Below are positions 48,951-64,000 of a stretch of 64,000 bases of DNA, piece after piece. Made by a program: the position numbers and the translations under genes. The DNA is from Spongilla lacustris. Lineage: Eukaryota; Porifera; Demospongiae; Spongillida; Spongillidae. A model generated the notes under the pieces. The model was not told the origin of the DNA and ran no database searches. It saw only the letters and a program-made list of their open reading frames with translations. Position 1 is the stretch's first letter. Each line of letters starts with the position of its first letter. The DNA lies in NCBI GenBank assembly GCA_949361645.1, contig OX442428.1:1502084-1566083 (forward strand), written 5' to 3'.

Positions 48951-49621
48951 GTGTATCAGTATACGTAGGTGATTGATGCAAACAAGCAACAACGAGCCAT
49001 AGAAATCGGTTTTATTTCGTCGATCTATCGATCCAATGGGATCGGCCATAGAAACAATCAATTCTATTTATAGCACACGCTTGATTATAACATTTCTGTT
49101 ACAGTTTGTAACTGCGAATCTCCGTAATTCTCAGTAAAGCCGCCTACGTGTGCTGTAAAGCGGTGTGTTCGCTGGCCCCGTCATGCTTCTACCATCTTTT
49201 TGGCTCAATCTCGAGGAGTTCCATCTGTTTTTCTGGGCGGTGAGCTTAAATTGGAATTTCACGCTTCCGCTACCTGGTCCGCTGCTACACCACGAGATGC
49301 GACGGTGCTTGTCCCACTAGGAATGAGAAAGTTTGTGTCTTTTTACGCCTGCTATATTACTAACGGGCCGGAGTCACCCTTTGATGAAGATGTTGGCAGT
49401 TTTCAAGGTTTGGATGCAGACACGCTCCCGTGACTCCACGAGCAAATAAAGCCCAAGTTTCTAGCGGAGTCAGTACTTTGTCTATTCTTGCTGTGTGTTA
49501 GTAATTGGACATTAGATACTGCGTGTGTTTCTCTTGCCTTGAACCTCCCCCCCTAACGTGTTGTACCATGGTACAAATGCGATGATGATTATTATTATTA
49601 TTATTATGTATGTCCTCCCAC
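48951..49621. other. Stretch with one unassigned open frame
   Basis: 49200-49433 (plus) is open and contains LAQSRGVPSVFLGGELKLEF, ending GLDADTLP. It has no family I recognise and no ATG at its start. An AAATAAA-like signal lies at 49445. A host exon cannot be excluded. Confidence 0.35.
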
Positions 49622-49735
49622 AAAGGTAAGGTTCTCACGGAAATGTACAACAGGCTGAACTTCACCCTGGTCAGGGCGGTGGCTAGGGCCTTACTGGCAA
49701 GGTGCGCACCCTCCCTTGGCCCCATGGACTTCCTT
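49622..49735 (+). pseudogene. Retroelement C-terminal scrap (TEMYNRLNFTLVRA)
   Basis: KVLTEMYNRLNFTLVRAVAR, then ALLARCAPSLGPMDFL, stop near 49735. Same motif as the scraps at 19690 and 27690. A short ATT repeat (49587-49605) precedes it. Confidence 0.45.
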
Positions 49736-49831
49736 TGAACATTCCTATGTATTGTATATGTTTCTGTATCTGTAATTAGTATGCAATAATATCTAGCTAA
49801 AGAAATAAAACCAGTTAAGTTAAGGTAAATT

Positions 49832-49856
49832 ATGTATGTATGTATGTATGTATGTA

Positions 49857-49927
<71 letters not shown>

Positions 49928-49947
49928 GTGTGTGCGTGCGTGCGTGC

Positions 49948-49995
<48 letters not shown>
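49832..49995. repeat. Compound microsatellite (ATGT)n(GT)n(GCGT)n
   Basis: Two near-identical blocks of ATGT, TG and CGTG repeats. Frames through it are artefacts. Confidence 0.95.
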
Positions 49996-50013
49996 CTTAT
50001 GTCTACATGTATT

Positions 50014-50354
50014 GGGCTATTCCATTATTTAATTATACACCCCTACAGATGACAATAAATGGTGTCCAGGGGGGTATAGGCAATATGTCCCGGGGGGTGA
50101 TCATTTAAAGGCCTGTCCCGGGGGGTCAGAAGGCATAATAGCAGCTTGTCCAGGGGGGAGTGGAACAACATACAAGCTTGTCCAGGGGGGTGGGACAAAA
50201 TAGAAGCTTGTCCAGGGGGCATTTACAAGTCTGTCCCGGGGGGATCGAGGTATAGTATAAGCTTGTCCAGGGGTGCTTTTCTATATTGTCCAGGGGGGTA
50301 GGTTTGCAATTATTGTCATCTGTAGGGGTGTACATTTAAATAATGGAATAGCCC
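50014..50354. mobile_element. 341-bp TIR element with GTCCAGGGGGG repeats
   Basis: TIRs of about 45 bp: GGGCTATTCCATTATTTAAT at the left and its complement ending GGAATAGCCC at the right, flanked by ATT on both sides (50011-50013, 50355-50357). Inside, nine copies of TGTCC(A/C)GGGGGG recur every 25-40 bp, several preceded by AAGCT. Non-coding. The 3-bp flank suggests a Harbinger-like MITE, but this is tentative. Confidence 0.75.
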
Positions 50355-50515
50355 ATTGCGAATATCTCGGACACACTTGTGTGGTAATGAGTCTGGGTAC
50401 GAGACTAATTGATAACCGTTTAGTACAACACTTGTACTTATCATATTATTATATCACAGCCAAAAAGTTTTATAATGCATCAGCGCAGCAGTGATGGAGA
50501 CAAAACATAACGTAG

Positions 50516-50557
50516 CAGCGATGACATCATTGAGTTTACTCAATGATGTAATCGCTG
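50516..50557. promoter_or_regulatory. 20-bp inverted repeat about 60-100 bp upstream of receptor ATG
   Basis: CAGCGATGACATCATTGAGT (50516-50535) is the complement of 50538-50557 apart from one base. TGACATCA resembles a CRE/ATF-type site. Position just upstream of the 50618 start suggests a regulatory site, by inference only. Confidence 0.4.
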
Positions 50558-50617
50558 TACATTACTCATTTGCTGATCCATTATGAATTTTTTTTGGCTG
50601 TGTATACGGTACGAAAG

Positions 50618-58691
<8,074 letters not shown>

Positions 58692-59522
58692 GCAACCTTC
58701 ATCAAAGGCTTGAAGAAACACCAGTCTGCTTTGTTGTGTTTCTCTTTCATTATTGTGTGTACTCAAGAGATATTTCAAAACGCAGTATTGTGACTTTTTT
58801 TTTCTTTTGCTCAATAATGCATCATATGTATACTATATGTTTTAGCTAGTGTGTCATCAAACAATATGACATCATACATTTCATGTTGTTTGGATGTTAT
58901 TTTTAGACCTCTAGTTGAGTGTTTGATTATATATATTGATTTTATTACTATCACTTAAACCACTTGTTAGCTATAGTTGCATGCAAGGGCTCTGACTTCT
59001 ATTGTACATGATATGACACACTCGTACTCAAAGGAAAATCATTTTAAAAACAGTTAGTAAAAGGTAATTGTTGTGGATAAGTCTTATTAACAAGTTTGAT
59101 ATTTAATTAACCAAAAGTAAAATTAATCAAAACGAATCACAAATTTTAACATGTATTATTGTATATAAAAAAAAAAAAATAAAAAAAAAAAAAAAAATTC
59201 TAACACCTATTTTTATCCATTTTAAAATTTAAAACCCGACACACAACAAGTTGTCAATGAATGGGCTTTTTTTGAATATACATGAGATGCGAATTTTATT
59301 AACACCATATAAGGTGGCATCCAAAAGCACATTGGTTGACAATTTTAATTGTAAGAGTGTGCCATATTAGATAAATAAATTCCAACCACTTTATATGAAG
59401 GTTAACGAGTTAACCTAGGTTAATGTGGGAGGTACCTAACGCATGCGCAGTCCGATAGAAGAAATACCACGTGGCGTGCGACACACTTGGGTGGTGATTC
59501 TTTTTTTTTTTTTTGTTGTGAA
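58692..59522. other. Downstream flank between receptor 2 and DIRS-like element
   Basis: AT-rich 3' flank with an A-rich tract (59165-59198) and T run (59502-59514). No gene. The left boundary of the retroelement was not located. Confidence 0.45.
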
Positions 59523-59651
59523 ATGACTGAAGAGGCGGAACTGCAGAGAATGGTCCAAACCATGGTGGAGAAGGCGTTGGAAGAGGAAAGGGCGAGGACG
59601 ACGAGCAGACTTCAGTCATCGTCCGGTAGGAGTATACCCCCTCCCCTTTAG
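59523..59651 (+). CDS. Short leading frame of the gag region (42 aa)
   Basis: MTEEAELQRMVQTMVEKALE followed by Glu/Arg-rich and Ser-rich residues to a TAG at 59649-59651. A helical acidic-basic start is plausible for a gag N terminus, separated from the rest by a frame change or stop. Could be the true start of the element's first protein. Confidence 0.45.
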   Translation: MTEEAELQRMVQTMVEKALEEERARTTSRLQSSSGRSIPPPL

Positions 59652-59753
59652 TTCTTGATCTCCCCAACGGGGATGACGGGCCTCGGCTCATTAGGTTCCC
59701 TATTTGTTGTTGGATAGCGTTCTAGACACTAGTAGTATTCTTGCGAAACACTA

Positions 59754-60240
59754 AAGCTACTCAGGCGAGTAGAGCCCATACCCCGGCGGGTATCGCTAAG
59801 CCGAACGCTACTCCGGTGAGTAGAACGCACTCGATCCATACCCCGGCGGGTAACGCTAAGCTTGACGCTACTCCAGCGAGTAGAGCCCACTCGATCGATA
59901 CCCTCGCGGGTATCGCTAAGCCGAACGCTACTCCGGTGAGTAGAACGCACTCGATCCATACCCCGGCGGGTAACGCTAAGCTTAACGCTACTCCAGCGAG
60001 TAGAGCCCACTCGATCGATACCCCGGCGGGTATCGCTAAGCTGAACGCTACTCCGGCGAGTAGAGCCCACTCGATCGATACCCCGGCGGGTATCGCTAAG
60101 CCGAACGCTACTCCGGCGAGTAGAGCCCACTCGATCGATACCCCGGCGGGTATCGCTAAGCTTAACGCTACTCCGGCGAGTAGAACACACTTCATCAACA
60201 CCCCGGCGGGTGTCGCCAAGCCTATCAGCACGCCCGGCCG
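59754..60240 (+). repeat. 60-bp tandem repeat, about 8 copies, open in several frames
   Basis: The unit encodes RAHSIDTPAGIAKPNATPAS in the plus-strand frame running 59741-60286. Minus-strand frames are also open across the full array. Copies differ by single bases and by SIHTPAGNAKLD-type variants in alternation. It lies between the leader frame and the zinc-knuckle gag frame. Confidence 0.85.
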
Positions 60241-60350
60241 CATTAATACCGTTAGCAAACTCAAAGAGCACGGTGCAACTTGGTGATATAGCCGGCCTTG
60301 ACCAAGGCGGTCCTATACGCGATAATGGGGAGGGTCGGGAAGCAGCGTAG

Positions 60351-61265
60351 GTGGATGGCCACTTTACTGCTCGCTCACCACTTCATTCTAGGTGCAGATC
60401 TCGGGTCGATGCCCCGTCGGGCCCCACACTGGCTCAGGCCGATATTCCAGTTGTAAATACGCAAGGCGATGCTGATCAGACCCAGTCAGCCCAGAGCACA
60501 ATGCAGCCGGCGGTAGCACACAGCATACCAGATCCGCGTAACGAGCCAGCAGTCTCGGTGGGTGAGGGGATGGCTCCAGTACCTAGAAAACTGGCAGAAA
60601 AAATATGGAAATGGGAGTTTGTGGAGATGAGCGAGATGGTGGCAGAAAACTGGTTACAGAAATCGGACGAACCTGGCACTGGGCTGGTAGCGGTGAATCG
60701 TTGCAAGCGCCTGGTGACTGAGCTGATCCCATGGGTACAATGTTTTGCAACTTACACGAGCGTAATGTCGCGAAGATTCCCAGAATCGGTACCGGAGCTG
60801 CTAGCGTACATGACGGGAATCATTCGGGCAAGCAGGGAGCACGGCCCAACTTGGATCGAATATGACTCGGCCTTCAGAAGGCAGGCAGCCAGCACGGGCA
60901 ACAGGGTATGGTCCCGGATAAACCCTTCCCTGTATGCTGTGAACTTCACTGGGAAGGCACAGGGCATCCCGCGCTGTAGCACCTGCGCGTCAATTGACCA
61001 CGTCGTTCGGGATTGCCCGTATTCGGCAAAAACCGACCTTGAGAGGACGCTGGAAGCGGTGCTAGCAGCGTGCTCAACAAGACCTCGTGCTTCTGGCGAG
61101 ATCGCTACCAACCCTTCCCAGGAGATATGCCGCCGATGGAACGAGATGCGTTGCTCCTACCAAAGCTGCCGCTACCAACACGCATGCCTGGGCTGTGGTG
61201 GCGACCACCCACTTAAGCAATGCAGCCGGCCTCAAACAGCAGGCATGAAACGCCCTAGGCCTTGA
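60351..61265 (+). CDS. Gag-like nucleocapsid protein
   Basis: Open for 304 codons; the first ATG in frame is near 60500, so the upstream part may be joined to the repeat frame by a shift. Contains LAEKIWKWEFVEMSEMVAEN and WIEYDSAFRRQAAS, typical of DIRS gag. Cys/His clusters follow: CSTCASIDHVVRDC, then CRRWNEMRCSYQSCRYQHAC and CLGCGGDHPLKQC. These would bind element RNA. Ends KRPRP. Placement is by motif and by the pol genes that follow. Confidence 0.7.
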   Translation: MDGHFTARSPLHSRCRSRVDAPSGPTLAQADIPVVNTQGDADQTQSAQSTMQPAVAHSIPDPRNEPAVSVGEGMAPVPRKLAEKIWKWEFVEMSEMVAENWLQKSDEPGTGLVAVNRCKRLVTELIPWVQCFATYTSVMSRRFPESVPELLAYMTGIIRASREHGPTWIEYDSAFRRQAASTGNRVWSRINPSLYAVNFTGKAQGIPRCSTCASIDHVVRDCPYSAKTDLERTLEAVLAACSTRPRASGEIATNPSQEICRRWNEMRCSYQSCRYQHACLGCGGDHPLKQCSRPQTAGMKRPRP

Positions 61266-61362
61266 GCATTGGGACATAAGTGCTAGCATTGTCAGGTGGC
61301 ATGCATGAGTCATTGCATGACAGTGTTATGGTTAGGTGTTAACTGTTTAGCTGATCAAATAT

Positions 61363-63124
61363 TTGCATGCCGTTCACTTCACATATGTCATCGTTTTTGG
61401 CGCAGGCGTCTATCAGTACACAGGGGACCTGCTGGCACTCGAACGCTGTAGGGCCACTTGGGATACTCGGCGTATACCACCACCCAAGTGGAGTCGCATC
61501 ACGACACCTCTAGAGTGGTCAGAGTGGGAGGAGGCGCTGAAATCCCACCCAGACCAGCAATACAGGGCCTATATAGTAACGGGACTAAGAGAAGGATTCC
61601 GAGTGGGGTTCGACTATGCCCACCATAGTTGCCAGAGCGCTACCAGAAACATGCATTCGGCTCGCGAGCATGCCCAAGTCATCCGGGAGTACCTGGCAGT
61701 AGAGTGCTCAGAGGGAAGAGTGGTGGGACCGTTGTGTCCACCGTGGTCACAAACGATACAGATCAGCCGTTTTGGAGTGATACCGAAGGGAGCGACAGGC
61801 AAATGGAGGCTAATTTTGGACCTTTCCTCGCCAGAGGGAGCCAGTGTCAATTGTGGTATCGACAAAGAGCTGTGCTCCCTTAAGTACGCGACAGTGGACC
61901 AGGCAACTGAGTCGGTCGTCCGGCTTGGCCGAGGAACTCTGATGGCAAAAATAGATATCAAAGCGGCGTACCGGCTAGTACCTGTCCACCCGGAGGACCG
62001 ATGGCTGCTGGGAATGCAGTTCGAGGGAGCGGACTTTATGGATACAGTATTACCGTTCGGAATGAGGTCTGCCCCCAAGATCTTCAACGCAGTGGCGGAC
62101 GCTCTCGAGTGGGTTTGCAGAAATGAGGGGGTGCAAGAGGCTTTACATTACTATGGTTTTCGGAGCGCCAGACTCATCGGAGTGCAGCGACTATCTCCTC
62201 ATCTTAAGATCGGTGTTTTGGAGACTGGGAGTTCCAATTGCAGAACACAAAACGGCCGGGCCGTCGTCCAAGATAACCTTTCTGGGAGTCGAGATAGATT
62301 CACAACAGCTAACTCTTCGCCTGCCAGAAGAGAAGCTGACTGAGCTTAGAGCACTCGTATCATCGTGGCTATATAAGAAAGTAGCAGTGGCGCGCGACTT
62401 AAAATCCGTGGTGGGCAAGCTCGAGAATGCTTGCAAAGTGGTCCGCCCGGGGAGATCATTTCTTCGGAGAATGCTGGACCTTCTGCGGGGTGTCCACAGT
62501 AACCGGCGGCTCATTCGGCTAAGCGAGGCCTTCAGGTCTGACCTAATGTGGTGGCACACATTCTTGGAGGTTTGGAATGGCGTTTCGATGATCCCTTTTG
62601 GTGACCCTCAACTAGCCGATGTTGTGGTGCACACTGACGCATCGGGAAACCTGGGTTGTGCGGCATGGTGGCCGGATGGCTGGCTGCAGTACTCATGGCC
62701 ACCAGAAATGGTGGAGACGCACATCACACCGAAAGAGGCGTTACCAATTGTGTTAGCCTGCGCAGTTTGGGGAGAGGAGTGGAACAATAAGAAGATCCAT
62801 GTCTATTGCGACAATGAGGCGGCGGCCATCAGCTTGAACGCGGGCAGCTCGAAGGATACGTGGACGATGCACTTGATCCGGTGCTTGTTTTTCATTAAGG
62901 CAAACTTTGGGCTAAGGTTAATCATCTCACATATCCCGGGAAAGGACAACAAATTAGCTGACGCTTTGTCTCGCAATGATTTTGCGTATTTCCACACACA
63001 GGTTCCGGCAGCACGGCGGTACAACATCCCTCCACAGCTGGAGAGCGTCTTGGTGACCACCCGACCGGACTGGACCTCGGTCAATTGGGCGCAATTATTC
63101 AGCAATTGTTTTCGGCGGGTATAG
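61363..63124 (+). pseudogene. DIRS reverse transcriptase and RNase H, active-site deletion
   Basis: Frame 1 (61363-62343) carries RT motifs GVIPKGATGKWRLILDLS, MAKIDIKAAYRLVPVHPED (first catalytic Asp) and VLPFGMRSAPKIFNAVADAL. Frame 2 (62123-63124) resumes at VFGAPDSSECSDYLLILRSV and includes the RNase H domain: VVHTDASGNLGCAAWW, ITPKEALPIVLAC, VYCDNEAAA and IPGKDNKLADALSRN. Between them, at about 62148-62155, LHY joins directly to MVFG-type sequence. The two-Asp catalytic motif is absent and the frame shifts, so a deletion of roughly 10 bases is inferred. This copy cannot make active enzyme. Confidence 0.75.
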
Positions 63125-64000
63125 CGGACTCGACCAGAAACACGTACAGGTCAGGAAGTGACCGCTATATCAAGCTGTGTGCCACATTGGGTATCGCACC
63201 ATTCCCAGTATCCCAACGTTCACTATCACTATTTGTCGCGTCTCTATATAGAGATGGCTTAGCCGGCTCCACAGCCAAGACGTATTTGTCAGGCATCCGA
63301 TTTGCACAGATCTCCTTGGGGGGGAAAGATCCGGACATTGGGGGCATGCCACACCTCGAGTACGTCTTGAAGGGATTCCGCAAGCTGGCAGTGGGGAAAC
63401 CTCGCCCGCGCCTACCCATAACTCCCCCTATCCTGAGGAAGATGTGGGGCATATGGTCGAGGGTACCGGAGAGATGGGATGCATCCATGCTTTGGGCTGC
63501 TTCTTGCATGTGCTTCTTCGGCTTCCTGCGATCGGGGGAGATAGTGGTGCCTTCTGATGGAGCCTACGACCCGTCCGCCCACCTCAGTTACGGAGATGTA
63601 CGAACCGATAGCCTGGTTAACCCGTCCTACATCACGGTGGCAATAAAGGCGTCCAAGACGGATCCTTTCCGAAAAGGAGTGACGGTTCACATTGGAGCGA
63701 CGAAGAGCCAGCTCTGCCCGGTGGCCGCAGTTTTAGCCTACATGGTCCAGCGGGGATCACAAGCAGGACCTTTCTTTCTATTTGAAGATGGTCGCCGTTT
63801 AACGCGGGACCGCCTGGTGGCAGAAGTCAGAAGGGCACTGGAAAGGGCCGGGGTGGACCCCTCTCACTACTCCGGTCACAGTTTCAGGATCGGAGCAGCG
63901 ACTACGGCAGCAGCATGTGGTCTGCAAGACTCCCTGATCAAGACACTGGGGAGGTGGGAGAGTGTAGCGTACACGGTTTACATCCGAACCCAGTTGCGTT
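63100..64000 (+). CDS. Tyrosine recombinase of the DIRS element (3' end off window)
   Basis: Open to the window edge in a third frame. N-terminal part: ADSTRNTYRSGSDRYIKLC and GLAGSTAKTYLSGIRFAQ, a core-binding region. Catalytic residues: Arg in CFFGFLRSGEIV (near 63520), H-x-x-R in SGHSFRIGAA (63871-63900), Trp in LGRWES and the Tyr nucleophile TAC 63979-63981 in YTVYIRT. All expected residues are present. It would integrate the circular DNA intermediate. It overlaps the end of the RNase H frame. The last few residues lie beyond base 64000. Confidence 0.8.

Larger units (their letters stand above)
59523..64000 (+). mobile_element. DIRS-like tyrosine-recombinase retrotransposon (right end cut by window)
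   Basis: Gene order is a short N-terminal gag-like start, a 60-bp repeat array, a gag-like zinc-knuckle protein, reverse transcriptase with RNase H, then a tyrosine recombinase. This order, and absence of an aspartic protease and of a DDE integrase, is characteristic of DIRS elements. Several frame changes interrupt the reading, including one at the reverse transcriptase active site. Terminal repeats were not identified. Confidence 0.8.

Noticed and set aside
50048..50300. Regularly spaced TGTCCAGGGGGG motifs resembling a CRISPR array
   Set aside because: Repeats are only about 11 bp, spacing varies, and the block lies within a TIR element in a eukaryotic genome.
60351..61313. Minus-strand frames across the gag and recombinase regions
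   Set aside because: They are antisense to sequences with zinc knuckles, RT, RNase H and recombinase motifs.

Overview
The window reads as nuclear DNA of an intron-rich, transposon-rich marine invertebrate. A demosponge is my best guess. This is inferred from short GT-AG introns, a secreted EGF-rich receptor family with phase-1 exons, and DIRS-type and endonuclease-bearing retroelements beside many short inverted-repeat DNA transposons. No rRNA, tRNA, operon or CRISPR array was seen.

Host genes. Two closely related receptor-like genes point away from each other and are separated by about 42 kb. The left one (minus strand, 8847 down to beyond base 1) has a signal peptide, a novel N-terminal domain and a growing array of paired EGF-like exons carried on a tandemly duplicated unit of about 1.6-2 kb. 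The right one (plus strand, 50618-58691) is complete in nine exons. They splice in frame to a 488-residue single-pass membrane protein whose cytoplasmic tail holds an NPLY (NPXY-type) motif. Even the first introns of the two genes are nearly identical, so the pair is a recent inverted duplication. A single-exon three-helix membrane protein followed by a poly(A) tract lies at 17454-17954.

Mobile DNA fills most of 9-50 kb and the right end. From left to right there is a 3.27-kb TA-flanked element with 510-bp terminal inverted repeats and a broken DDE transposase (12701-15968), then foldback elements and a TATCGCGATA-rich element. An almost intact retroelement with reverse transcriptase and a restriction-like endonuclease follows (24101-27263). 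A 24-kb region (23277-47663) is bounded by inverted arms. Its right half carries a decayed integrase-type transposase divergent from a gene with a ubiquitin-interacting motif and HECT-domain exons; its left half carries scrambled inverted copies. A decayed DDE transposase is interrupted by a 592-bp mariner-type element. Another TA-flanked element (47777-48948) has repeated GTGTTCGCCACC blocks. At the right end a DIRS-like retrotransposon (59523 to the window edge) carries gag, reverse transcriptase/RNase H and a tyrosine recombinase; a small deletion has removed the reverse transcriptase catalytic motif.

Most transposon genes are damaged. The receptor exons splice cleanly. The most interesting unit is the integrase plus UIM-HECT pair inside the inverted arms, a transposon apparently carrying ubiquitin-system coding sequence.
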